Shown piece by piece: positions 45,208 through 54,557 of a DNA stretch of 64,000 nucleotides; positions within the stretch are counted from its first letter, which is position 1; each line of letters opens with the position of its first letter. The stretch spans positions 16,947 through 80,946 of the forward strand of contig JBCFBK010000022.1 of the NCBI GenBank assembly GCA_038562555.1. Reading direction: 5' to 3'. The notes beneath the pieces were generated by a model, which worked only from the letters and a program-made list of their open reading frames with translations, was not told the origin of the DNA and made no database searches. Position numbers and translations under genes: made by a program. Source of the stretch: JBCFBK01 sp038562555. Lineage in GTDB: Bacteria; Bacteroidota; Bacteroidia; Bacteroidales; Prolixibacteraceae.

Positions 45208-47529
45208 TTATTTTTTCCGCCCTTTTTTTGCCGGTGCAGTGTCTTTGATTACTTTCATGCAGTCTTCCAGAGTCATTTTTTCTGCATCTGTTCCTTTAGG
45301 AAGCTTAAAATTCTTCTTCTTGTACGAAAGGTACGGCCCCCATCGCCCGTTCAGTATCTTTAATTCCGGTTCCTCATCAAAGGTTTTAACCAACGCCTTA
45401 CTGTCCTTTTCGCGCTTCAAACCGATCAGTTCAATAGCCCGTTCCAGATCGACCGAGTAAGGATCATCTTCCTTTTGAAGCGAAACAAATTGATTGTCGT
45501 GCCTGATGTACGGACCGAAGCGACCAATTGCAACGGAGACTTTTTTATTCTCGTATTCCCCGATCTCACGCGGAAGTTTAAACAATTCCAACGCCTCTTC
45601 AAGCGTGATGGTTTCCAGGATCTGTCCCGAACGCATGCTGGCAAACTGCGGTTTTTCGCCATTTTCAGTCGATTCTCCCAATTGAGCCACCGGACCAAAA
45701 CGTCCAATCTTTACATAAACCGGCTTTCCGCTTACCGGGTCATCCCCAAGCAAACGTTCGCCCTTGGTGCGCTCCGACAGCTCCAGGGCGCTTTCAACGC
45801 TTTTATGGAACGGGCGGTAAAACTCTTCGATCACCTCATTCCAGATCCTTTTGCCATCAGCAATCTCGTCCAGGTTTACTTCAACGCGGGCGGTAAAATT
45901 GTAATCCATGATCTTCTTAAAATACTTGACAAGAAAATCATTGACAATCATGCCAATATCGGTTGGAAATAATTTCGATTTTTCAGCTCCCGTATTTTCA
46001 GTTTTTATCTTTTCCGATACCTTATTATGCTTTAAGGCGAGCTGTATATATTCACGTTCAATCCCGGGACGGTCTTCCCTGACCACATAACCCCGGTTTT
46101 GAATGGTGGTAATAATCGGTGCATAAGTCGACGGGCGCCCGATCCCTTGTTCTTCAAGTTTTTTAACCAGGCTGGCCTCTGTGTACCGCGGAGGTTTCTG
46201 GCTGAAGCGTTCGGTTGCAAGAATCGAATCAGCCCTCAGTTCCTGATTCACATTTACCTTGGGAAGCAACGTTTTTGAATCGCCGTTTTCTTCCTCGTTG
46301 TCGGTCGATTCCGTGTACACCTTAAGAAAACCGTCAAACCTGATCACCTCGCCGGTTGCCTGAAAAACTTCCGGCGAGTTGGAAACCTTGATGCTGATGG
46401 TGGTACGTTCCAATTCGGCGTCGGCCATCTGCGAGGCGATCGTCCGTTTCCAAATGAGATCGTACAACCGTTTCTCCTGGGCCGACCCGCCAACTTCCTC
46501 CTGGTCAATGTAGGTCGGGCGGATAGCCTCATGTGCTTCCTGTGCGCCTTTTGACTTTGTTTTGTACTGGCGGATCTTCACATACTTTTCACCGTGCAGA
46601 CTGATAATTTTAGCTTTGGCCGTATTTAAGGCAAGCGACGATAAATTAACAGAGTCGGTACGCATATAGGTGATCTTCCCTTCTTCATACAGACGCTGGG
46701 CAACTGACATGGTTTGTGAAACTGAAAAACCAAGTTTCCTGCTGGCTTCCTGCTGCAGGGTGGATGTGGTAAACGGTGCCGCAGGTGACCGCTTCGATGG
46801 CTTGTTAACGATATCGCCGATCGTAAATTCAGCCGTGCGGCATCTCTCCAGGAATGCTGCAGCCTCATTCTTCGTATCAAAACGCTTATTCAATTCAGCC
46901 TTCAATTCGACCACATTCCCGGTTGCATCGGGAACCAAAAATACGGCGGAAACGCGAAATGCCGACTGACTCTGAAAATTGAAAATCTCACGCTCCCGTT
47001 CAACAATGAGTCTGACAGCGACCGACTGCACACGACCTGCCGAAAGTGAGGGCTTCACCTTTTTCCACAAAACAGGCGACACCTCAAATCCGACTATGCG
47101 GTCCAATACCCGACGCGCCTGTTGGGCATTAACCAGATTAATATCGATCGGCCTTGGATGATTAACCGCATTCAGGATGGCCTCTTTTGTAATCTCATGA
47201 AAAACAATTCGCCTGGTCTTCCCCTCATCCAGGTTTAAGACTTCCTTCAAATGCCAGGCAATCGCTTCTCCCTCGCGGTCCTCGTCGGACGCGATCCATA
47301 CCGTTTGCGCTTCCTTCGCCTGCTTTTTCAGTTCACTGACAATTTTCTTTTTATCTGCTGAAACAATATACTTCGGTGTAAAATTATTCGCAATATCAAT
47401 CCCGAAATCCTTTTTCTCGAGGTCTCTGATATGTCCCATGCTCGAAGTAACAGCGAAGTCTTTTCCTAAAAACTTCCCAATCGTCTTTGCTTTGGCCGGG
47501 GACTCAACAATAACCAGATTCACACTCAT
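45208..47529 (-). CDS. topA: DNA topoisomerase I (type IA)
   Basis: 773 residues. The Toprim domain has VESPAKAKTIGKFLG and ASDEDREGEAIAWHL, the acidic Mg site. The active-site Tyr is in KITYMRTDSVNLS, and EGIGRPSTYAPIITTIQNRGY is the family hallmark. The C-terminus carries three topo-C repeats (GRFGPVAQLG, GRFGPYIRHD, GRWGPYLSYK) instead of Cys zinc fingers, as in other Bacteroidota, and a Lys-rich tail. It relaxes negative supercoils. ATG 47529 is preceded by a strong AGGAGG, unusual for this phylum. Cotranscribed with the ureohydrolase-like gene. Confidence 0.98.
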   Translation of the reverse strand: MSVNLVIVESPAKAKTIGKFLGKDFAVTSSMGHIRDLEKKDFGIDIANNFTPKYIVSADKKKIVSELKKQAKEAQTVWIASDEDREGEAIAWHLKEVLNLDEGKTRRIVFHEITKEAILNAVNHPRPIDINLVNAQQARRVLDRIVGFEVSPVLWKKVKPSLSAGRVQSVAVRLIVEREREIFNFQSQSAFRVSAVFLVPDATGNVVELKAELNKRFDTKNEAAAFLERCRTAEFTIGDIVNKPSKRSPAAPFTTSTLQQEASRKLGFSVSQTMSVAQRLYEEGKITYMRTDSVNLSSLALNTAKAKIISLHGEKYVKIRQYKTKSKGAQEAHEAIRPTYIDQEEVGGSAQEKRLYDLIWKRTIASQMADAELERTTISIKVSNSPEVFQATGEVIRFDGFLKVYTESTDNEEENGDSKTLLPKVNVNQELRADSILATERFSQKPPRYTEASLVKKLEEQGIGRPSTYAPIITTIQNRGYVVREDRPGIEREYIQLALKHNKVSEKIKTENTGAEKSKLFPTDIGMIVNDFLVKYFKKIMDYNFTARVEVNLDEIADGKRIWNEVIEEFYRPFHKSVESALELSERTKGERLLGDDPVSGKPVYVKIGRFGPVAQLGESTENGEKPQFASMRSGQILETITLEEALELFKLPREIGEYENKKVSVAIGRFGPYIRHDNQFVSLQKEDDPYSVDLERAIELIGLKREKDSKALVKTFDEEPELKILNGRWGPYLSYKKKNFKLPKGTDAEKMTLEDCMKVIKDTAPAKKGRKK

Positions 47530-47533
47530 AAAA

Positions 47534-47539
47534 CCTCCT
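47534..47539 (-). promoter_or_regulatory. Strong Shine-Dalgarno AGGAGG in front of topA
   Basis: AGGAGG stands 4 nt before the ATG of topA. Most genes in this window have AT-rich leaders without any such motif, as is normal for Bacteroidota. It supports the start at 47529. Confidence 0.7.
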
Positions 47540-47648
47540 GTTTTGGTAAAATTTTTGCAAATAAAGGAAAATGTCGGACCAACTTCAAATTTTAAATGAA
47601 TAAATTTCGAAACATATTTCTTTGAAAATGATTATTTTATTTAAATTA

Positions 47649-47687
47649 CATCCGGTGAATGCCTGTTCAGCGAACAGAAACCGGATG
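47649..47687. other. Nested hairpin in the topA/PBP1A intergenic region
   Basis: A 7-bp outer stem (47649-47655 with 47681-47687) encloses a 6-bp inner stem (47663-47668 with 47672-47677) with a 3-nt loop. It lies between two divergent genes, so it is not a terminator of either, and it lies upstream of the PBP1A promoter. The rest of this 346-bp spacer (47530-47875) holds the topA leader and the PBP1A promoter; no coding frame is credible. Confidence 0.4.
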
Positions 47688-47782
47688 ACGATCACCGGCA
47701 GGCAAGAAGTCGTAAATGGCTGTAGCAAGCGTAAATTTAAAACAGGGAATGACCCCGGAAACAAAAATTTTAATCCTTTCGC

Positions 47783-47790
47783 TATCTTTG
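47783..47790 (+). promoter_or_regulatory. -7 promoter element for the PBP1A gene
   Basis: TATCTTTG matches the Bacteroidota -7 consensus TAnnTTTG exactly. No clear -33 TTTG is seen at the usual distance. It would give a leader of about 80 nt before ATG 47876. Confidence 0.55.
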
Positions 47791-47875
47791 TCGCCGGAAC
47801 GCCGTTCATAAGTTTTATCGGGCAGCAGAAACAACTACCTAAAAAGACGGCCGGTGTACGAAATTAAAAAACAAA

Positions 47876-50224
47876 ATGATGGAACAAAAGAAAAATAACT
47901 TCAAAAAATACATACTTGGATTTTGGGGATTGTATTTGGCGGGGATTATCGTAACCTTTATCATCTTTTTTTCAATTGCCGAAGGAAAGCTCGGTGAAAT
48001 GCCATCGTTCGAGGAACTTGAAAATCCGCAAAGCCTGCTGGCGTCTGAAGTTATTGCACGCAACGGAGTGGTCCTCGGCCGCTATTTCCGTGAAAACCGC
48101 ACGTATGTCTCCTATGAAAACCTGCCCAAAGATCTGATTCATGCGCTGATCGCCACCGAAGACGTCCGTTTTTATGAACACTCGGGCATTGACCTGCGTG
48201 GGTTATTCCGGGTATTAAAGGGGATTCTGACCGGCGACAGCAGTTCCGGAGGCGGAAGCACCATCAGTCAGCAACTGGCGAAAATGCTTTTCCCCCGCGA
48301 GCACTTTGAGAGCAAATTGCAACTGATACTTCGCAAATTCAAGGAATGGATAATCGCAGTAAAGCTCGAACGAAGCTACACCAAAGAAGAGATCATCACC
48401 ATGTACCTCAACAAATATGATTTTCTCAACCTTGCAGTTGGTGTTAAGTCGGCAGCCCGCATTTATTTCAACACCGAACCTGATTCACTGAAACTTCACC
48501 AGTCGGCTATGCTGATCGGCATGGCAAAAAATTCCTCGCTTTACAATCCGGTCCGCAGGCCTGAGCTGACTGAGCAGCGAAGAAATGTCGTGCTGAAACA
48601 AATGGCTAAATACGGTTACATCGATAAATCGCTTTACAAGACAACGGCAGCTCTTCCGCTGGATCTTGATTTTCACAAGGAAGATTTTAAGAGCGGGCTG
48701 GCGCCTTATTTCAGGGAATATCTTCGTATCACGATGGGGGCAGACAAACCCGACCGGTCAAGGTATGCGGCCTGGCAGTCGCAGAAATTCAGGGAAGACT
48801 CAATTGCCTGGGAAACAAACCCTCTGTACGGCTGGTGCAAAAAAAATACCAAGCAGGACGGCACCAATTACCGCCTCTATGAAGACGGACTCAGGATATA
48901 CACGACGATTGACTCACGCATGCAGGATTATGCCGAACAGGCTCTCGAAGAACACCTGAAACTTGATCTGCAGCCTGCTTTCGACAAGCACCTCGGCAAG
49001 CTTGCCGATCCGCCTTTCTCGGGCGATATGAATAAGACCGAAGTGGCCAGTCTGCTCGACCTGAGCATGCGCCAGAGCGAACGTTACAGAAACCTGCGTC
49101 AACAGGGACTCAGTTCCGACGGCATCCGAAAAAACTTCAACACCCCCGTCGAAATGAGTGTATTCACCTGGAAGGGTGAACGGGACACGGTGCTTTCGCC
49201 ACTTGATTCCATTAAGCATTCCCTGAAATATATCCGTTCGTCATTCATGGCCATGGATATTCCTACCGGGGAAGTAAGAGCCTATGTCGGCGGTCCGAAC
49301 TACAAATATTTTATGTATGACATGGCTACCGGAGGCAGGCGACAGGTGGGGTCGACCGTGAAGCCTTTTCTGTATACGCTGGCCATGCAAAACGGGTTTT
49401 CACCCTGCACCAAGGTCCCAAATGTGAAACAGCAGTTTATCATGCCCGACGGGCGGATTTATGAAGCCAAAAACTCCGACCGCACCGATATGGACGGAAA
49501 GATGGTCACGCTTAAATGGGGGCTTGCCAATTCAGTGAACCAGATCTCTGCCTGGGTGATGAAACAATTTAACCCCCAGGCGATGACCGAAGTAATGCGG
49601 AAGCTGGGCATACAGAGCGAAATTGATCCGGTTCCTTCCATGTTCCTTGGCACATCCGATATTTCACTTTACGAGATGATTGGCGCATACGGAACTTTTG
49701 TCAATAAAGGAATCTATACCCAACCCCTCTTTGTTACCCGGATTGAAGACAAACATGGAAATGTGATCGCCACCTTCCAGCCCCGGCGCCATGACGCCAT
49801 TGATGAACAAACGGCCTACCTGATGATTAACCTGTTGCAGGGAGTCATCGACAACGGAACGGGGGGAAGGCTGCGCTGGCACAAGGTATATGGAGGTCTC
49901 ACAGGGCCGATCGCCGGAAAGACCGGTACCACCCAAAATCACTCAGATGGCTGGTTTATGGGAATAACCCCGCAACTGGTAGCCGGTGCCTGGACCGGAG
50001 CGCAGCTTCGAAGCATCCATTTTGAAAGCATACGGCTCGGACAGGGATCCAATATGGCCTTACCGATTTACGGCCTGTTCCTGAAAAAGGTATATGACGA
50101 CCCGACTCTGGAATACAAGCCTGATGCCGAATTCGAAAAACCGGAAAACTTTATTATCAACCTCGATTGCGACGACGAAAAAACCAGCCGTCCGAATAGC
50201 TCCGACTTCGAAGACTTTTTCTAA
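47876..50224 (+). CDS. Class A penicillin-binding protein (PBP1A type)
   Basis: 782 residues. One N-terminal transmembrane helix (about 11-34), then a GT51 glycosyltransferase domain with the catalytic Glu95 in ATEDVRFYEHSGID and GGSTISQQLAKMLF, then a transpeptidase domain with the serine nucleophile in GSTVKPFLY (about 491), SVN in GLANSVNQISAW, and KTGTT at about 681. It polymerises lipid II and crosslinks peptidoglycan from the periplasmic face of the inner membrane. Divergent from topA. The 3' end nearly meets the convergent amidase gene (47 bp apart). Confidence 0.96.
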   Translation: MMEQKKNNFKKYILGFWGLYLAGIIVTFIIFFSIAEGKLGEMPSFEELENPQSLLASEVIARNGVVLGRYFRENRTYVSYENLPKDLIHALIATEDVRFYEHSGIDLRGLFRVLKGILTGDSSSGGGSTISQQLAKMLFPREHFESKLQLILRKFKEWIIAVKLERSYTKEEIITMYLNKYDFLNLAVGVKSAARIYFNTEPDSLKLHQSAMLIGMAKNSSLYNPVRRPELTEQRRNVVLKQMAKYGYIDKSLYKTTAALPLDLDFHKEDFKSGLAPYFREYLRITMGADKPDRSRYAAWQSQKFREDSIAWETNPLYGWCKKNTKQDGTNYRLYEDGLRIYTTIDSRMQDYAEQALEEHLKLDLQPAFDKHLGKLADPPFSGDMNKTEVASLLDLSMRQSERYRNLRQQGLSSDGIRKNFNTPVEMSVFTWKGERDTVLSPLDSIKHSLKYIRSSFMAMDIPTGEVRAYVGGPNYKYFMYDMATGGRRQVGSTVKPFLYTLAMQNGFSPCTKVPNVKQQFIMPDGRIYEAKNSDRTDMDGKMVTLKWGLANSVNQISAWVMKQFNPQAMTEVMRKLGIQSEIDPVPSMFLGTSDISLYEMIGAYGTFVNKGIYTQPLFVTRIEDKHGNVIATFQPRRHDAIDEQTAYLMINLLQGVIDNGTGGRLRWHKVYGGLTGPIAGKTGTTQNHSDGWFMGITPQLVAGAWTGAQLRSIHFESIRLGQGSNMALPIYGLFLKKVYDDPTLEYKPDAEFEKPENFIINLDCDDEKTSRPNSSDFEDFF

Positions 50225-50271
50225 ACCGAACACAAAGATGCGACACGAAGATTATGCCTCTTTGCGCGAAG

Positions 50272-51162
50272 CTAATCCAGGAAACGTTTTGACAGGCCCT
50301 GGTAATCGTCAATACGCCGGTCACGGAGAAAAGGCCAGATACGCCTGACAGACTCGCTTCGACCCATATCGACCCTCGCTACCAGATTCTGTTCAGCGTG
50401 ACTGCCGGCCTGGGCAAGGATTTCTCCCTGCGGCCCGCTGATAAAGCTCGTTCCCCAGAACAGGATCCCTTTTGAATCATCCGCCGGGTCAGCTTCAAAT
50501 CCGACGCGGTTCACGCTCACTACCGGTATGCCGTTTGCGACGGCATGGGAGCGCTGGATGGTTACCCATGCATCCTGCTGGCGGTTTTTTTCTTCTTTTT
50601 CATCGCCTGGATCCCAGCCTATTGCGGTGGGATAAATCAGCAGCTCTGCCCCTCTCATGGCCATAAGCCGGGCAGCTTCGGGATACCATTGGTCCCAGCA
50701 CACCAGCACACCGAGTTTTCCCAACGAGGTCTGAACCGGAACAAAGCCTAAATCTCCGGGTGTGAAATAAAATTTCTCATAAAAGCCCGGGTCGTCCGGG
50801 ATATGCATTTTCCTGTATTTCCCGGCAAGACTTCCGTCTTTGTCAAAAACAATGGCAGTGTTGTGATATAAGCCGGCCGCGCGCTTCTCAAAAAGTGAGC
50901 ATACCAGCACAATTCCGTGTTCTTTTGCCAGGCCGCCGTAAAGAGAGGTTGACGGACCGGGTATAGGTTCGGCCAGATCAAATGCATGGACATCTTCTGT
51001 CTGGCAAAAATACAAACTGTTATGCAATTCCTGCAAAACAATAAGCTCAGCACCGCGTGCGGCACAGTCTGCAATATTGAGGGCCAGCTTATGCTTATTT
51101 TCCTCAACATCGCCCGTGTTGCTTTGCTGAACCAAACCAATCGTTATTTCTTTTTTACTCAT
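50272..51162 (-). CDS. aguB: N-carbamoylputrescine amidase (nitrilase superfamily)
   Basis: I start at ATG 51162 (MSKKEITIGLVQQSNTGD), 296 residues; an upstream frame extension overlapping the spacer is not convincing. The catalytic triad of carbon-nitrogen hydrolases is visible: Glu45 in VLQELHNSLYF, Lys118 in YRKMHIPDDPGFYEKFYFTP, and Cys155 in GVLVCWDQWYPEAARL. These blocks are those of AguB-type enzymes. It converts N-carbamoylputrescine to putrescine, CO2 and ammonia. It follows the agmatine deiminase gene by 70 bp on the same strand, giving the complete two-step agmatine to putrescine route. Cytoplasmic. Confidence 0.93.
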   Translation of the reverse strand: MSKKEITIGLVQQSNTGDVEENKHKLALNIADCAARGAELIVLQELHNSLYFCQTEDVHAFDLAEPIPGPSTSLYGGLAKEHGIVLVCSLFEKRAAGLYHNTAIVFDKDGSLAGKYRKMHIPDDPGFYEKFYFTPGDLGFVPVQTSLGKLGVLVCWDQWYPEAARLMAMRGAELLIYPTAIGWDPGDEKEEKNRQQDAWVTIQRSHAVANGIPVVSVNRVGFEADPADDSKGILFWGTSFISGPQGEILAQAGSHAEQNLVARVDMGRSESVRRIWPFLRDRRIDDYQGLSKRFLD

Positions 51163-51232
51163 ACTGCTGCAAATTATTGATTTTAGTTCAGTTCCCTTTC
51201 CGGTCGTCGGTTTCCCGTTTCCGGCCTCCCTT

Positions 51233-52261
51233 CTACAGGACTCCCTCCGGAAATTGCATACTGATGCAATGAATGGACCCATGTTCGCTGATCAGCGGAA
51301 CACTGTTAATACCGATAATTTCCCGGTCAGGGAAAAGTGAACTCAGCACTGCCCGGGCCTCAGCATCCTGCACTACGCCGTATACCGGCAGCAGCACCGC
51401 ACCATTCAAAATCAGGAAATTGGCATAAGTCGCCGGCAGGCGGTGACCATCCGCATCATGCACCGGATCAGGAAACGGAAGGGGAACCAGCTTAAACGGT
51501 TCGCCATACTGGTCCGTGGCCTGCCGAAGTTCCTGTTCCATCCTTTTCAATTCCTCGTAATGAATATCGTCCGGATCGTTACACTGCACGTAGGCAATCG
51601 TGTCGGGACTGCAGAACCGGGCGAGCGTGTCGATATGGCTGTCGGTATCATCACCTTCCAGGAACCCGTGATCAAGCCAGATCACCTTGTCTGCATAAAG
51701 CGCTTTTCTAAGCAGACCGTCAATCTCTTCCCGGCTTAGATGTTCATTTCTGTTTTTGGAGAGCAAGCATTTACCGGTTGTCAATAAGCATCCCTTCTGA
51801 TTACTCTCAATCGCTCCCCCTTCAAATATAAACCAACTGTAATCGCGAAGTATGGCTCCGTTCCGGAACGCCCCTGAACGATATAAATTAGCCGTAATCT
51901 GATTGTCATGGCAGGCCGCAAACTTCATTCCCCAGCCGTTGAAACAAAAATTCAGAAGAACAGGCTTTCCGTCCTCGATAACCGTAATTGCCCCATGGTC
52001 ACGTGCCCAGGTATCATTCACCGGCATCTCCCGGACAATCAGCCCGGCTCTGTCTTCCTGTAAAAAAGGCGGAAGGGCCTTTTTCGACCGGCAAACAATG
52101 AGCAAATGTTCCCGCCTCAGGATCTCCCTCGAAATCTCTTCATAAACCGGCACAACTTCATCCAGCACATCGGCCCAATCGGTCTGTGCATCTGGCCACG
52201 TAAGCTGTATACCACTTTGATCTTCCCACTCTGCCGGGAAATAGGTCGCTTGTCTTGTCAT
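51233..52261 (-). CDS. aguA: Agmatine deiminase
   Basis: ATG 52261 (MTRQATYFPAEWEDQSGI) gives 342 residues with the usual AguA start; the longer frame to 52330 has an unrelated leader. Family blocks: NDTWARDHGA (82-91), EGGAIE (147-152), His209 in DSHIDTLARF, and the catalytic Cys332 in GSIHCISMQFPEG. It deiminates agmatine to N-carbamoylputrescine, the substrate of the enzyme encoded next. A promoter lies immediately upstream, so close that the transcript may be leaderless or nearly so. Confidence 0.95.
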   Translation of the reverse strand: MTRQATYFPAEWEDQSGIQLTWPDAQTDWADVLDEVVPVYEEISREILRREHLLIVCRSKKALPPFLQEDRAGLIVREMPVNDTWARDHGAITVIEDGKPVLLNFCFNGWGMKFAACHDNQITANLYRSGAFRNGAILRDYSWFIFEGGAIESNQKGCLLTTGKCLLSKNRNEHLSREEIDGLLRKALYADKVIWLDHGFLEGDDTDSHIDTLARFCSPDTIAYVQCNDPDDIHYEELKRMEQELRQATDQYGEPFKLVPLPFPDPVHDADGHRLPATYANFLILNGAVLLPVYGVVQDAEARAVLSSLFPDREIIGINSVPLISEHGSIHCISMQFPEGVL

Positions 52262-52265
52262 GATC

Positions 52266-52296
52266 CAAAAATAGTGAAATAGCCATGATGTTGCAA
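52266..52296 (-). promoter_or_regulatory. Promoter of the agmatine pathway operon
   Basis: Minus-strand TTG (52294-52296), 20-nt spacer, TATTTTTG (52266-52273), fitting the -33/-7 pattern. The predicted transcription start falls at or next to the ATG of the deiminase at 52261, which suggests a very short or absent leader. Confidence 0.5.
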
Positions 52297-52474
52297 CAAC
52301 AACTATAATTGAGCATGAACTGCCGTTCATGACTATTCCATTTTGACTTAAAAAACAATTTATATCAAATGAAACAAATTATCCGCCTCTTTTATCTGTT
52401 AATGATAAACTTTAACATGATTGCGCTGTAATAATGTATTATTTTTAAATATGAATCGCTAAAAAGTAATTATT

Positions 52475-53050
52475 ATGAAAGAAGTTAAAAGAATTTCTGC
52501 AATGATTATGCTATCAGCAGTCTTGCTATTAAGCAGTTGTATCGGGAGCTTTAACCTGACCAATTCGGTTTACGAATGGAACAAAGGCGTTGGTGATAAA
52601 TTTGTCAACGAGGTTGTCTTTCTGGCTGCCGTGATCGTCCCGGTTTATGAAGTCGCTTTGCTGGTTGACGGACTGGTACTCAACAGCATTGAATTCTGGT
52701 CGGGTAATAATCCGATGACGATGAAAGAAGGAAAATCGGAACAGAAACTGGTTGAAATCGAAGGAAAAATTTACCGGCTCTCATCCGAAAAACACAAAAT
52801 GAAAATTGAGGAGTTGGGGTCGCCTGACGCTGCTACCGAAATGGTATTTCGCGACGAAGACAACAGTTGGTATGTTAAAAAGGGAAACAAATATCAAAAG
52901 CTGGTTGAGGTGACCATGAAAGACGGCAAAGTTCTTTCTTATCAACTTACGTACCCTGACGGGTCAACCACTACAATTAACAGCAACTTCGATCCTGCCT
53001 GGGTCCGTAACCTGGTAACATCGGACCAAAACCTGGCCTTTCAGCAATAA
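52475..53050 (+). CDS. DUF3332 family lipoprotein
   Basis: 191 residues. The lipobox is LLLSSC (Cys22), followed by IGSFNLTNSVYEWNKGVGDK, a hydrophobic segment (VVFLAAVIVPVYEVALLVDGLVL) and NSIEFWSGNNPM, which match the conserved N-terminal half of DUF3332 proteins. The C-terminal half is variable, with YPDGSTTTINS. Function unknown; the hydrophobic stretch suggests close membrane association. A monocistronic gene with its own terminator directly behind it. Confidence 0.8.
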   Translation: MKEVKRISAMIMLSAVLLLSSCIGSFNLTNSVYEWNKGVGDKFVNEVVFLAAVIVPVYEVALLVDGLVLNSIEFWSGNNPMTMKEGKSEQKLVEIEGKIYRLSSEKHKMKIEELGSPDAATEMVFRDEDNSWYVKKGNKYQKLVEVTMKDGKVLSYQLTYPDGSTTTINSNFDPAWVRNLVTSDQNLAFQQ

Positions 53051-53058
53051 ATTATAAT

Positions 53059-53086
53059 AAAAGCGGGTGAAACATCCGCTTTTTTA
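53059..53086 (+). terminator. Bidirectional terminator between DUF3332 and DUF4837 genes
   Basis: The stem AAGCGG/CCGCTT with a short loop is followed by TTTTTATAAT, and mirrored A-rich sequence on the other side extends the pairing to about 15 bp. It lies in the 39-bp gap between two convergent genes and can serve both. Confidence 0.8.
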
Positions 53087-53089
53087 TAA

Positions 53090-54127
53090 TCAGTTCCCCA
53101 TCTGGATTTCACTGTTAATTTTATCGTTTTTCGCCTGATCAGCGAGTTCAAGCGAATAGATCATAGCTTCAACCTGCCTGAGGTAATTTCGCTTGTCAAA
53201 CCGCGGGGCGTATACAAAGCCGTCCAATACAATGACACGGTTATTGGCTATATCCAAAACCGTCAGGTTGATAAAAGGTCCGCCCATGAAATCCTTTTCC
53301 GTCTTCCAGAGGCCCCGCATTTCAGCCGCATAATTTTTTTTGTATCTCATGATTTTGAAAAAAGGGGGTACCTGATGCTCGGTCGACATGTAACTGCCGG
53401 CCAAAGGACCCGCAATATGTTCCTTTAAAACCGAATCACGTATGTTGAGCAGATAATCTGCGGTAAACGTGCTGTCAGATTTATAAGGGAAGCTATAGAC
53501 CGCAATGCCCTGGGTGATTTCAGGCGTGTCATAACGAACCCACAAAAAATTCTCTTTGTTGACGGCCACGTTGAATCCTGTGGGCACAGAAAAAGCGATA
53601 TCGAATTTCTCGCGCAGGATTGCCTTTATTTTCTTATCGTTATATTTCGCATAGTTTAATTGCAACCGGTCACGTTCCGCTTTTAGCATAAACGCCAGAA
53701 CCCGGTCCGAATGAGCATTAAACAGTTCAATAAATTCATCCGTTGATTTGGCGTGGATATTAACCACGGCCTGCGGCCAGGCCCACACGTCTTCCTTGAA
53801 CTCGACTCTGGCCGAATCGAGGGTAGGAGAAATGTACACATTAATGATATTCCTGTGAGTTTTAAAAATCTCTTTGAAGGCAGCCGGAGGAATGTTGATT
53901 GCGGAAAACAAAGGCTCGTTTTGCGGCAGACCTATCTGCGGCTGCATCAAAACCTTTTTCATCGCTTCCCCTGCCCTCCCGTTCCAGGTTTCTTTTGGAA
54001 CGACAATAATCAACTCCCCTGCTTTCCCGGATATTTTCCTTCGCGTGACCGTATCATCCTTGCAGGAAAAAAGGCTAAACGTAAAAAGAATAATAGACAA
54101 TACCGAAAAGATTTTAACTCGTGCCAT
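53090..54127 (-). CDS. DUF4837 family lipoprotein
   Basis: 345 residues. Lipobox FSLFSC (Cys22). Conserved blocks KAGELIIVVPKETWNG, GLPQNEPLFSAINIPPAAF and FKTHRNIINVYIS near the N-terminus, and VRYDTPEITQGIAVYSFPYK and MRGLWKTEKDFMGGPFINL later, are those of the Bacteroidota-specific DUF4837 family. Function is unknown; members are widespread and single copy. It converges with the DUF3332 gene and does not appear to be in an operon with tatA, which ends in its own terminator upstream. Confidence 0.8.
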   Translation of the reverse strand: MARVKIFSVLSIILFTFSLFSCKDDTVTRRKISGKAGELIIVVPKETWNGRAGEAMKKVLMQPQIGLPQNEPLFSAINIPPAAFKEIFKTHRNIINVYISPTLDSARVEFKEDVWAWPQAVVNIHAKSTDEFIELFNAHSDRVLAFMLKAERDRLQLNYAKYNDKKIKAILREKFDIAFSVPTGFNVAVNKENFLWVRYDTPEITQGIAVYSFPYKSDSTFTADYLLNIRDSVLKEHIAGPLAGSYMSTEHQVPPFFKIMRYKKNYAAEMRGLWKTEKDFMGGPFINLTVLDIANNRVIVLDGFVYAPRFDKRNYLRQVEAMIYSLELADQAKNDKINSEIQMGN

Positions 54128-54251
54128 AGGTTGATTTTTTGTTCATAACCAACAAAAACCTTACCAAAACGATTGACGTACAGTTATACTTGAATTCCGG
54201 CACGGAAAATTAACTTTCCGGATCGCTTACGTCCCGTAACCGGTGTTAAGA

Positions 54252-54290
54252 CATAAAAAAAATCCCATCATTCCTGTGGGATTCTTATGT
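54252..54290 (-). terminator. Terminator after tatA
   Basis: The stem AATCCCA/TGGGATT (54261-54267 with 54277-54283) is followed on the minus strand by eight T, with outer pairing of ACATAA-type flanks. It ends the M23-dxr-rseP-tatA run on the minus strand, or at least the tatA transcript. Confidence 0.8.
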
Positions 54291-54299
54291 CGGAAGAGA

Positions 54300-54506
54300 T
54301 TACTCTGTGATCCTGTCTGTGTCTTTCTTTGGCTGCTCGTCCTCATCCGGGTCTCCCGCAGAGGCTTTCTTGAATTCCTTCATTCCTTTTCCAAGTCCCT
54401 TCATTAATTCAGGGATTTTTCGTCCTCCAAATAACAAGAGAACGACGATCAGTATAATGATGAGCTCTTGTCCGCCCAGGAATCCGGCAATAATTGCTAA
54501 GTACAT
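54300..54506 (-). CDS. tatA: Sec-independent translocase TatA/TatE family subunit
   Basis: 68 residues. An N-terminal transmembrane helix (LIIILIVVLLLFG) is followed by the FGGRKIPELMKGLGKGMKEF amphipathic helix, where FGxxKxPE is the family hallmark, and then an acidic tail. It forms the protein-conducting part of the twin-arginine system in the inner membrane. It lies 51 bp downstream of rseP and is followed by a terminator. No tatC is present in the window. Confidence 0.93.
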   Translation of the reverse strand: MYLAIIAGFLGGQELIIILIVVLLLFGGRKIPELMKGLGKGMKEFKKASAGDPDEDEQPKKDTDRITE

Positions 54507-54557
54507 ATGCTCTGGTTTTATGGTTTCTGCAAAATTAGAAAAAAAACAATCGCTTCT

